Assembly (NCBI GenBank): GCA_001007975.1
Contig: CP011268.1
Location: 434,001-498,000, forward strand
Reading direction: 5' to 3'
Length of the DNA: 64,000 bases
From: a candidate division SR1 bacterium Aalborg_AAW-1
GTDB lineage: Bacteria > Patescibacteriota > Gracilibacteria > Absconditabacterales > Absconditicoccaceae
Positions 32,767 through 42,804 of this stretch are shown here, piece after piece. Below the pieces are notes generated by a model. The model was not told the DNA's origin. It was given only the letters and a program-made list of their open reading frames with translations, and did not search any database. Each line of letters starts with the position of its first letter. Within the stretch, counting starts at the first letter, position 1. The translations under genes were made by a program, and so were the position numbers.

Positions 32767-32794
32767 TTTATATTTTATAATATATAAAAGTCAA
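32767..32794 (-). promoter_or_regulatory. promoter of the small UGA-ending gene
   Basis: On the minus strand TTGACT, a 16-bp spacer, then TATAAA, with an AT-rich leader ending AAATAAAATATT before the ATG. Confidence 0.55.
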
Positions 32795-32887
32795 GTATTG
32801 TTTGCAAGGGAAAACTATGTATTTCGTTGTTGAAACTGGTAAAAAAACATGTATACTCTATTGTTTATTTTTTACTCATCAGACCTA

Positions 32888-34564
32888 ATGTCATTCACAC
32901 GAACTGAACTTGAACCACAATTTCAAGCACTCCTTGAGAGAACAATCTTTTCTTATGATGATCTTGTGATGTGGATCAAAGATTGTGATAGTTTAGATGC
33001 TTCGCTCAGTGTAGACTTTGCGTGGAGATACATTCACCAAAGCACAAATACTGCTGATATACAAGCTGAATCTAATTATAATGATTTTCTTCAAACGATC
33101 TATCCACATTGGATAAAGTATGGTGACAAACTGGGGCGTAAATTGATTGCAAATGAGTTTGTCGATCAACTTCCTGCTGAATATCATAATTATGTTAGAG
33201 GAGTGAAGCACGGAGTGGAGATGTTTCGTGAAGAAAATGTCGCTCTATCGACACAAGAAGAAGAGATTAAGTCCCAATTTGCTAAGATTGCTGGTGCACA
33301 GACTATCGTCTATCAAAACCAAGAACTTACTATCCAACAAGCCAACGACTACCTTAAGAACTCAGATCGTGCAGTCAGAAAAGAAGTTTTTGAACTTATT
33401 GAAGCGAGAAAGAAACAGGATGCTGAGAAGCTCGATGAGATTATGTCGCAGTTGATTCAGATTAGGACGCAGATTGCACGTAATTGTGGGTTTGAGAGTT
33501 ATACGGATTACAAGTATTCGTATAGGTATGACTACACTAAGGATCAGATCAATGAATTTCATGAATCAATTCGTCAGGTTATTACTCCATTAGGAAAGAA
33601 ATTTTTTGACAACAGAAAGAAATTACTCTGACTGGAGTCTTTGTTACCCTACGATTTTGATGCGCCCTTGTTTGGGGAAGTAGAGAGTGAGTTGTTTGCT
33701 TCCACTGATGAGATGATTGATAAGTTATGTCTGTTGGTAAAAGATATGGATCCAGAATTTGAAACCTTTATCCGTGGGATGCAACAGGAAAAGAATCTTG
33801 ATCTTGAAACACGCAAAAATAAAGCTCCTGGGTGATATAACTACCCTCTCGCTGGACAAGCATATTCGTTTATCTTCATGAACGCACTGAGAGATAGTTA
33901 TGGATGGTTTACTCGAGCACATGAAGCGGGACATGGTATTCATCATTACCAAACCAGACACCTTCCTCTGGGGTATTTTAGAGATTGTCCGTCAGAAATC
34001 TGCGAGATCGCTTCTATGGCGATGGAATTATTTACGATGAATGATTTGGAGCGTATTGGATTGAATACAACTCAGATTAGAGATTCACTCGAGGATAAGC
34101 TCACCAAAGATATCCTCTTCTTACCCTGGATGTCACAGATCGATCTGTTTCAGCAATGGATGTACGATCATCCAGATCATACCGTAGAACAGAGGCATGC
34201 ACACTGGAAAGAATTAAATAGATTATATCCGTATGCTATCCGTATTGGAGAAGCTGCTGCATGGAATGGAGAGTATGATAGTTATGCTGATACGTTCTGG
34301 CAAAGACAGATGCATGTATTTGATTATCCATTCTATTATATCGATTATGGGATAGCATATCTAGCTGCCCTACAGTTGTATGGACAGTGGAAGATCGATA
34401 GAACACAAGCGATCAAGAATTACAATGCTATCCTCTCAGCTGGATATGTCCATTCTATTCCTGAGACGATGAAACTAGGACAAGTAGAGTTTGATATCTC
34501 AGCTTCTAAACTTCAAGAATTGATGAGCGTATTGGAGAAAGAATATGATGAGTTGATGAAATAA
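32888..34564 (+). CDS. oligoendopeptidase F-like M3 metallopeptidase
   Basis: 558 residues from ATG at 32888 (MSFTRTELEP); an upstream ATG at 32849 would add 13 hydrophobic residues. M3B peptidases cut short peptides in the cytoplasm. The zinc motif HEAGHGIHHYQ lies at about residues 346-356, with the third ligand in EICEIASMAMELF. The C-terminal YIDYGIAYLAALQLY is typical. UGA glycines lie at residues about 248 and 317. The length is near the family norm. Confidence 0.92.
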
Positions 34565-34571
34565 AATAAAA

Positions 34572-34610
34572 AAACCTCCTTATCATATATTGTAGAGTGA
34601 GGTTTTTTGT
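34572..34610. terminator. terminator between convergent genes
   Basis: Stem AAACCTC / GAGGTTT with a T-run downstream on the plus strand and an A-run upstream. It separates the peptidase from convergent rsmA. Confidence 0.7.
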
Positions 34611-35414
34611 TTACCCAATAATATTCTTCATCTTTTCCCAACCAAGCTCTTCCAATCTCTGGCTGGAATAATCCGTGATATCAAACATAATAGCGTCAGG
34701 ATTGTTGTTTTTTTGTCTATGTTTGTCTACAATCTTGTGAGAAGCTCCGAGTGTTTTTCTCTTATAGGGACTATACAGATCAAGGAACTGGAGAAGAAGT
34801 CTATAATCAAGATGTGGTATGTCAGAAAAAGCTTTGGGCCTGACACGGATGACGGTGCTGACGACTTTCGGTGGTGGTGTGAACGCGCTCGCAGGTACAT
34901 CGAAGCAATGTTCGACTTTGTAAGCGTAATTAATTAACCATCGAAGGAAGGATTTCTTCGGAGCATCGTGAACAATTTTTTCTGCGGACTCTCTCTGAAT
35001 AAGAAAAACTCCTCCAGCTCGTGTTGGTCTTTGAGTTTCAAAAAATTTTCTCAAAATCGGAGACGTGATATAATAGGGAAGATTTCAGACAATGAGCGTT
35101 TTGTCTTGCGGTGTCTGAAAAGGAAAATCTTCTTGGTTTCCTTCGTCTCGTTGTAAGATATCTTTATTGACAATCTTTGTATGACTTGAGGGTATCTTAT
35201 GACCGTTAAGATAATTCACCATCTTGGTGTCGTATTCGATCAGAAGGGTCTGAGTACTGAGGTCTTGAATGCGTTCCGTGAGTGCTCCTTTTCCTGGTCA
35301 GATTTCGACAAGTGTTTGGCTTTTTGTCGATACAAAAAGTTGTTGTACTTGGTCAGCGATATGATCCAGTATAGTTTGGTCAGTGAGGAAGTTTTGTCAT
35401 AAGTAACTCGACAT
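34611..35414 (-). CDS. rsmA: 16S rRNA dimethyladenosine transferase
   Basis: 267 residues. RsmA (KsgA) methylates two adenosines near the 3' end of 16S rRNA. Motifs: LGQNFLTD at the N-terminus, the SAM loop VEIGPGKGALTE, IEYDTKM, and the catalytic VGNLPYYITSPI. The glycines in LGQ, EIGPG and VGNLPY are UGA. The ATG at 35414 directly follows the TAA of cmk, so the two are co-translated. Confidence 0.95.
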
Positions 35415-36095
<681 letters not shown>

Positions 36096-36104
36096 CTTAT
36101 GATA

Positions 36105-36680
36105 TTAGTTAAAAAGTTTTGTCGACATAGAAATATTTTTCACTTGTTCATGAACTTCTTCGATACTTGGAGATGCATCGATACGAATAACGGGGAAAAA
36201 TTTTTCAAATAATTCAATATTGGGTAGTGTTTTTTGGAAGAAAAGATCAAGTCTCTTATCAACTGATTCTGGTGTGTCATCTGCACGACCTCTTCATAGC
36301 ATTCTTTTTTTGGCTTCTTCTCTGCTGAGTTCGAAATAGATACCTACAACCTCTCTCTGTGAATGGAGACATGTTTGGACGAGATCTACAAGTTGTGCTA
36401 ATGTTCTCGGATAACCATCCAGAAGCATAGATTTTTTATCACTTACTAATGTAGAGAAATAAAAACGAAATAATGAAATTGTTACTTCGTCGGTAATAAG
36501 TTGTCCCAGTTCTAATTTGTTGCTCAAATAATCTCCTATAGCATTAGGATGGGATTTTAATGCACGAAAGATATCTCACGAAGAAAAATAAGATAATCTA
36601 TCTCCGTACAGTTCTTGAAGAAGTGTTGATTGTGTTCCTTTTCCTGATCCTTGAATACCAAAGAGTACAATGTCTTTCAT
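36105..36680 (-). CDS. adk: adenylate kinase
   Basis: 191 residues. It interconverts AMP, ADP and ATP. P-loop GIQGSGKGTQS (about 8-18); the AMP-binding helix FSSGDIFRAL; DGYPRTLAQ; and the lid start MLGRGRADDTPESVDKR. The lid is the short form without zinc cysteines. UGA codes for glycine in FSSGDI and LGRGR. It is first in the adk-cmk-rsmA unit. Confidence 0.94.
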
Positions 36681-36869
36681 GATTAATCTTAAGTGATAAT
36701 ATAAATACGTAATCATCGATTATCTATATTATCGTAATTACTCTCTACTATAATAAATATTTCACCTTTTCACAAGAGAATTTTTATAAAAAGTGTGTAA
36801 ATATTTGCTTTATTTAAGAATCTCTCTATACTCTTATTACTTGATTTTTATATAGAGTATAAGAGATTT

Positions 36870-38129
36870 ATGCTACAATCATTTCGTAATGTACTTGTTA
36901 TGAGTACATGATATCTTTTTGCTGTAGGAAGTATCATTATTATGTATACTCTCTTGCCTGTTATCTATACTGATATTTGGTGAGCACAACTAGCAGGAAT
37001 TGCTATTATGATTTTAACGATGTTACAGGTTTTTTTGTTTGGACCACTTGTTGCTCATATGGTTGATACCTATGGTGCTAGGAAAATCCTCTTTGCGTAT
37101 GTGTGATTTTTTCTGTTTGGTGCCTTATTTTGGTATTTGTCCTATGGTATTACTGACGTTGTTTGGAAAAATATCTTTGTGATATTGATGACGTTATCAT
37201 TTGCTGCAGGGTTCTCCTGTAAATTTGTTGATGTCTATACCTTAAGAATTACACCATCATCACAGAGTGGTATTGGTTTTGGTATTTTAATTATGTTTGC
37301 GGGCTTGGGACGTTTTTTGTGAACATTAGTCCAGCCTCATCTTATCCAAGAACAGTTCCAGATCTATTGACCAGTTATTATGATTATTGCGATGCTTTTC
37401 TTTGCAGTAGCATTGTTTTTTATGAAATCTGATCTTGAACCAAATCCTGCTGTTATTCTTCATAAACAAGAACTTCATGATCATATTCAATTGAGTCTTT
37501 TACGTGTGTTATCTAACTATAAAACTACCTTTTCTTCTGGGTGGATATTTATCCAACGTTGTCGTAAATTCCCTCTTATTCCTTTGACGGTTTCGTTTTT
37601 TGAAGGTATTTTCTTTGGGTCGTTATGGTTTATTATACCTTTATATCTCTCGGCACATCCTGATGTTGTATCTCGTGGCTTGGAGATAGGTATTTATGAA
37701 ATCGTAAGTGTTTGTTTTGCTTTGTTGGCTGGTTATATCGCAGACAAGGGAAATAGTATTACTAATGTTGTGATCTGATGGTTAGGTGTCTTGATAGGGG
37801 TCTGAATTCTCTATTTTCATCCTTCCGTGGAAGTGTTGGTTATTGTCTGAGTTATTATCGGGTTGTCAAATAATCTTCTGTATGCTACTGGTCAACATAT
37901 TCTGGCTGCGAATGATGTAGATCATGAACATGACGGCGCCTATTCTCAAACCAGAAACATTATCGCTAATATTGGTTATATGTTTATGCCCGTATTGTGG
38001 TGATTATTAATACATCTTGATTTTGCTTTGATTTTGAAGTTGTTTTCGAGTATGATTTCAAGTATTGCAATGCTTGGTCTTATTGTTGCGTTTTATCTGT
38101 TGGTCATGAGAGAACACCAAAATAATTAA
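36870..38129 (+). CDS. MFS transporter
   Basis: 419 residues, about 12 membrane helices, with roughly ten UGA glycines. Motif A-like sequence FGPLVAHMVDTYGARK follows helix 2. Helix 5 has GFGILIMFAGLGRFLG. A long cytoplasmic loop (about 190-230) separates the two halves. The substrate is unknown, and it is distinct from the TetA-like transporter at 25893-27062. Confidence 0.75.
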
Positions 38130-38191
38130 CAATTAAGAATTAGCAATTATGTGTTCTTAATACAAAAAAATTTAATTTATGACACAACATT

Positions 38192-38584
38192 ATGTTACAA
38201 AAAATATTAGCGATAGATCGAGGTAGTAAACGTATTGGTTTGGCATGGATGGATGAGGAAAACAATACACCATTGCCTTTGTGATATCTGGAAAATACGA
38301 GTACGGTGTATTTTGATATGGCTTCGCTGATTGCTCAATATCGTATCACCACCATCGTATATGGTTATCCAGAAGGTAATAAAGGAGTGATAAGTAAAAT
38401 AGATAAGTTTATCACTTCATTAAAATTTTCGGTACCTGACACGGTGATATTTCATCCTATCGATGAACATTATAGTAGTACCCAAGCGTCGAATATCACC
38501 GGTGATCTCTGATCAAAACATATTTCACAGGATACGGTCAGTGCGATGGTGATTTTAGAGAGATGGAAAGCATCGCAAATGTAA
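38192..38584 (+). CDS. ruvX: YqgF/RuvX family nuclease
   Basis: 130 residues. YqgF/RuvX has an RNase H fold and takes part in 16S rRNA 3'-end processing. The N-terminal motif is ILAIDRGSKRIGLAW (usually DxGxKRIG). IVYGYPEG is in place of the common VVGLP, and the DEHYSSTQA block is close to the family DER-x-ST motif. Two UGA glycines. Confidence 0.85.
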
Positions 38585-38599
38585 TTTTTAAACAAAAAA

Positions 38600-38636
38600 G
38601 AATCCCATATTCTAGAACAGAATAAGGGAAATTTTT
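38600..38636. terminator. terminator, usable on both strands
   Basis: Stem CCCATATTCT / AGAATAAGGG with one mismatch, flanked by A and T runs. Confidence 0.65.
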
Positions 38637-38739
38637 AACATAATCTAATTTAATACAAAAGCAATTATTGATGCCGACATAATGATGCTCATTGAAGACA
38701 TTAATAATATTACTATGAATGAGATAATATTATCTCTTT

Positions 38740-38934
38740 TTAATTCTTTAAATGATATTGATAGAATATTAACCAACTCATCAAAAAGGAACATAAACAT
38801 AGCATTATTATACCAATTGAGGATATATCTTTAATTAAAGATATATTTATAGGTATGAATTTTAGTATAAAATACATGATAGCTATTTCCACTATCGTCA
38901 TTAACAAACTTATAAGAATTTTTTTTGTTTTCAT
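38740..38934 (-). CDS. small two-helix membrane protein, probably foreign or recently acquired
   Basis: 64 residues from ATG to TAA. Two membrane helices (about 6-27 and 36-58) with a basic N-terminus MKTKKILISLL. There is no UGA codon. The leader ends in AATATAATATT before the ATG and carries a TTGACA-type element, matching the leaders of the genes at 24129 and 32744. The three may share an origin. The function is unknown. Confidence 0.4.
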   Translation of the reverse strand: MKTKKILISLLMTIVEIAIMYFILKFIPINISLIKDISSIGIIMLCLCSFLMSWLIFYQYHLKN

Positions 38935-38957
38935 AATATTATATTTTTATTTTCATA

Positions 38958-38986
38958 AAAATAAAGATATAGAATATAAATGTCAA
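38958..38986 (-). promoter_or_regulatory. possible promoter of the two-helix membrane gene
   Basis: Minus-strand TTGACA with a weak TATTTT 17 bp downstream. An 11-bp ATTGTTTGCAA block (39003-39013) upstream is also found upstream of the gene at 32744 (32797-32807). Confidence 0.35.
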
Positions 38987-39095
38987 TACTTTTGAGAAAT
39001 TCATTGTTTGCAAAGTGAATTCATAATCATATAACCATCACTGTGCACAGGTATTCCTGAGTGACGTCAAAACTTTTCATAAAGTTTTATAACCT

Positions 39096-40193
39096 ATGAC
39101 AAATATAATGACAAGTAATGCAAAACAACAAGTACTTAAAGATGCAATCGCTACGATTGAAAAACAATTTGGAAAATGAGCTATCATGCGTATGGGTGAT
39201 AACGCGAACCTCGGTCAGGTAAGTACGTTTCATTCTGGTTCATATGTGATGGATCTTATCTTAGGATGAGGATATCCAGAAGGACGTGTGATCGAAATGT
39301 ATGGACACGAATCATCAGGTAAGACAACAATTGCTCTCCATGCTATCGCTGAAGTACAACGCAGAGGTGAATTAGCAGCCTTTATCGATGCAGAACACGC
39401 CTTAGATCCATTTTATGCTCGTAAACTCGGTGTAGATGTTGATAATCTTCTTCTTTCACAACCTGATTATGGAGAACAAGCACTTCAAATCGCTGAAGAA
39501 CTCGCAAAAACTGGAGCAGTAAAACTTATCGTGATCGACTCTGTATCAGCTATGGTACCAAGAGCAGAAGTAGAAGGAGATATGGGTGATAGTTTTATGG
39601 GTCTTCAAGCTCGTATGATGTCACAATGACTCAGAAAACTAACAGGTATCTTAGCAAAAACTGGGACTTCTCTTATCTTTATCAACCAAATCCGTATGAA
39701 GATCGGTGTGATGTTTGGTAATCCTGAGACGACTTCTGGAGGTAATGCATTGAAATTCTTCGCTTCTCAAAGACTTGAAATACGTAAAGGAGAAAAACTT
39801 CTCGGAGCAGACAAAGAACAAGATGGATATCTTTGTAAAATCAAGACAGCTAAAAATAAGATCTTCGCTCCATTCAAAACGGTTGAAGTACCAATCAAAT
39901 GGGCTCAAGGTATCTCAAAGATTGATGATATCGTAGAAGCTTCAGTTATTTTGAAACTTATTTCTCGTAATGGAGCATTCTATGCTCTTGGAGATCAAAA
40001 ATTCCAAGGGAAGGCAAAACTTACAGAATTTATTGCTACTGATGAAGCTACTCGTAAATCTCTTGAGACTCAAATCCAAACAAAAATTAAAGATATGAGA
40101 TCTGGAAAACAAGTTCTTGATGAAGATGCTTTGGAGTCTCTTGTAGAAGATATGCATGCATCTCTTGTAGAAGATGATATTCTAGAAGAATAG
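39096..40193 (+). CDS. recA: recombinase RecA
   Basis: 365 residues. It drives homologous DNA pairing and repair. The N-terminal EKQFGKGAIMRMG, Walker [10 protein letters not shown] (67-75), [22 protein letters not shown], loop L2 [23 protein letters not shown] and the C-terminal ALYALGD-type region are present. Three glycines, including those in KGAIM and MSQGLRK, are UGA. It is flanked by a terminator and starts with MTNIM; the second Met at codon 5 is also possible. Confidence 0.97.
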
Positions 40194-40217
40194 TATATAT
40201 ACAAAAAATGATATCCT

Positions 40218-40238
40218 GACCCGCTTTGCGGGTTTTTT
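40218..40238 (+). terminator. Rho-independent terminator after recA
   Basis: GC-rich stem CCCGC / GCGGG with a 3-nt loop and a T-run. Confidence 0.9.
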
Positions 40239-40298
40239 CTTGCATTAAAAAAATGAAATCATATGATGATCATTAATTATTTATATAAGCTTACTACA

Positions 40299-41411
40299 AT
40301 GATAAAAAAAATTATCTCATTTTGGGTTGTGTTGGTTGCATTCTTATCATGGTCGTGAGCGGTAACGATAGGGATACATGGACTTCAATCACAAAGAGAA
40401 ATTACTGATATTACTCGTTGGGAATCACTTCAGAAATGAAAAAAAATAGATATAATCTGACTGATTTTTGATCATTATACCGATGCAGAATCTGTCTATC
40501 TCCATAAAGTTGTCGATACGCTTGGTACAGGAAGGATTTATCATATCTCACTTTCCCCATATGGTTATACATCGACACAAGTTGCCAATGGTGCTTTTGA
40601 TGTCGAATATAAGAGATTTTTTAAAGAGATAAAAAGTATGGGTATTACGGTAGTGTTTCGTACTATGCATGAGATGAATGGTGGTCGATATTCTCGAGCA
40701 TCGAAGCCAGAAGAATTTCAAAAAGCACGAAAATACGTCCATACCATGGCTCGTAAAGACTTTGATCTTCAGTCAGACAAACTCCTCTTTTCTCTGTCGT
40801 TTAATAGTCAAGATTTACCCACTACAGAAGCTCTTCCAACTCAACAATCTTTTTATGAATATTGTAGTCAGCGAAGAATAGATACAAAGTGACGATGTCC
40901 TCGTATGGAAGATTATTATCCTTGAAACTCATATGTAGATTTGGTGTGAGTAACGCTTTATAACCGATGAAGATCAAGAGCTGATAGTTGGTCGGTTTGG
41001 AAGGATCCAGAATATCTTTTGACAGAAAATAATCTTATCGGAAGGCTTTCACAGCGAAACAAACCTATCATCATCGATGAGTTAGGTACGACAGCAGTAA
41101 ATTTTGACGGAGAATGGACACAAGATAAGGTAATGGAATCATTTCACAATAATCAAGAAGCGAAAAATACCTGGTTTAGACAATGGAAACTTCTCTTTGC
41201 TAACTATCCAAAAATTGTAGGCATCGTTTATTTCAATGTTGATCTTACGAAGTGAGCTACTACACAGGTGCTGGGACAAGCAGATTGGAGTGCGATTATG
41301 TCACCATATATCAGTGATTCAAGAGTTGGAAAACAATTTATCCTGAGATATGGTGATGACGCTTTAAGGAAGCTATTTGTGATTAAGAAGAAGCCAGTGA
41401 GGAAGGTGTAG
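40299..41411 (+). CDS. GH26-like glycoside hydrolase (beta-mannanase type)
   Basis: 370 residues with a signal peptide (about 1-21, VVLVAFLSWSGAV). GH26 enzymes cut mannans. The acid/base Glu125 lies in RTMHEMNGGRYS and the nucleophile Glu261 in PIIIDELGTT, the family pair. LVGVTLYNRG lies between them. The enzyme is exported, so it probably acts on polysaccharides of a host or neighbour. UGA glycines are spread through it. It ends 5 bp before the convergent rnhA. Confidence 0.8.
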
Positions 41412-41416
41412 TATGC

Positions 41417-42034
41417 TTATTTCCTTCCAAAATCAGCTGGGATCTGACCCCAAAGTTTGGTGGGTCGTTTTTTGAGAGTTATGGTTTGATTTCGTGTAGG
41501 ATTATTACGAAGCCACTCTTGGGCACGACGAATGAGATTTCGTAACTCAGTATTATCGTCATCCTCTTGTATTTGTGTCCTGAAGCTCTTCGTCTCGACT
41601 CGATTGATGGCGATTTTACTATCGCTGTAGAGAACTGTGTACTCAGGATGATTCATCATCCAAGCAAGTCCGTGTATGATGCCGAGGTATTCGGCTATGT
41701 TGGTACTCCCTCATGATAGGGGTCAGATAGAGAATATTTCTTTATTATCTCTCATGCTTACTCCTCTATATTCTATAGGTCAGGGATTGGAGGGACATGC
41801 TGCATCCGTTGCAATACTAACATCAAAATCCTCTCCCATAAGAAGACGAAGATGGTCAGGAGTATATTTTCAATGATCACCCAAAAAACCATGCTCATAG
41901 GCTTGCTGAGCACTTTCTAGTGTTGGAAAAGATTTATATTTTGCTCCAGGATATCCGTCGATATAGGATTTTGCTTCAGATCGATTAGTATATATTCCCG
42001 GTTGGTGTCCTACTCGGATGACGTAGTATTTCAT
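41417..42034 (-). CDS. rnhA: ribonuclease HI with N-terminal viroplasmin-type domain
   Basis: 205 residues. The N-terminal 45 residues (YYVIRVGHQPGIYTNRSEAKS, then FPTLESAQQAYEHG) match the hybrid-binding Caulimovirus/RNase H1 N-terminal domain. The catalytic domain has DAACPSN (Asp), TNIAEYLGIIHGL (Glu), LYSDSKIAIN (Asp) and a late GQIPADFGRK. It removes RNA from RNA-DNA hybrids. The symbol is by family; rnhA-type with this N-domain is common in Firmicutes and eukaryotes. Confidence 0.88.
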
Positions 42035-42067
42035 AAATGTTATTAATGAATTATTAGATTATGGTGT

Positions 42068-42376
42068 TTAATTGATATCTTTGCTATCAATAACTTCTTT
42101 ATCTTGGTGTTGAGATTTTCTCTTTTGTGATTCTACCGACTTTTTGACCCAATTGACTCCAAATAGAATAATGGCAATATCGTCTAACTGTCCAAGAAGA
42201 GGTAAAGCGTCAGTAAAAATATCAATAGGTGAAAGAAGATAGACGACCATTCCAATAATTATCAATCTCGTCAGTGGTTCAGTATCTTTACCTATGAGGG
42301 TATCATAGAGAAAAAAAATATCTTTTCTGACAGCAAGGAAGACTGCAAACAGACGTTTGGACATAGTGATAGACAT
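42068..42376 (-). CDS. YkvA-like (DUF1232) membrane protein
   Basis: 102 residues. The DUF1232 pattern is clear: a hydrophobic stretch LIIIGMVVYLLSPIDIFTDALPLLGQLDDIAIILFG with the conserved Pro-Ile-Asp and Asp-Asp residues, followed by a basic tail. The function of the family is unknown. It lies 9 bp after the Cys/His-tailed gene and is probably co-transcribed with it. No UGA glycine is used. Confidence 0.8.
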   Translation of the reverse strand: MSITMSKRLFAVFLAVRKDIFFLYDTLIGKDTEPLTRLIIIGMVVYLLSPIDIFTDALPLLGQLDDIAIILFGVNWVKKSVESQKRKSQHQDKEVIDSKDIN

Positions 42377-42385
42377 AGTGTAAAA

Positions 42386-42643
42386 TTAGTGATGATGATG
42401 ACCACATCCACAACCTTCTTTTTCATTGTTTTCATCGTGACATCCACAAGATCCATGACCACATCCAGCTTCATCTTCTTCTGTATCAAAAAATCCACTT
42501 GCAAGAATTTCGATAACTTTATCATCACTAAATTCTGTAATATCTTCCCCTGTGTAAGAAGCAAATACTTTTTTTACTTCTTGAAGAAGATTATACGTTT
42601 CTTGATTGATAGTGATAGTAGCTGTTTGGTGTTGTGTAGTCAT
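42386..42643 (-). CDS. small protein with Cys/His-rich metal-binding tail
   Basis: 85 residues. The first 55 form a helical domain resembling a short DNA-binding or dimerisation fold (TITINQETYNLLQEVKKVF). The last 27 are AGCGHGSCGCHD, an acidic spacer, then GCGCGHHHH. That makes five cysteines and six histidines in 27 residues, typical of Ni, Zn or Cu storage or delivery tails. No UGA codon is used, even among the six glycines of the tail. A metal chaperone or sensor is inferred. Confidence 0.55.
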   Translation of the reverse strand: MTTQHQTATITINQETYNLLQEVKKVFASYTGEDITEFSDDKVIEILASGFFDTEEDEAGCGHGSCGCHDENNEKEGCGCGHHHH

Positions 42644-42804
42644 TATACATTATTATTAAAAATAAATACTATATTCTTTATTATAATACTATATTACTCT
42701 CAAAAAGTCAATCTCTAATACATAAAAATCTTCTTGTTTTTCGTATTTTATCTCTCTTTTATCTATACTTATTCTGAATATATTTTATATAAGAAATTTC
42801 TTCC

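Larger units (their letters stand above)
38585..39095. other. AT-rich region between ruvX and recA
   Basis: 511 bp holding one small minus-strand gene (38740-38934), a terminator (38600-38636) and a minimal minus-strand ORF of 18 codons (38645-38701, MSSMSIIMSASIIAFVLN) that I cannot support further. Just upstream of recA lies an inverted repeat AAAACTTT / AAAGTTTT near 39069-39088. No SOS box was recognised. Confidence 0.5.

Noticed and set aside
34713-35156. plus-strand ORFs opposite rsmA
   Set aside because: They mirror a clearly recognised methyltransferase on the minus strand.
38645-38701. 18-codon minus-strand ORF MSSMSIIMSASIIAFVLN
   Set aside because: Too short, with no start signal; it only follows the two-helix gene before a terminator.
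42389-42718. 109-residue plus-strand ORF
   Set aside because: Shadow of the Cys/His-tailed gene on the other strand; its Met/Thr-rich start is the complement of the poly-His codons.
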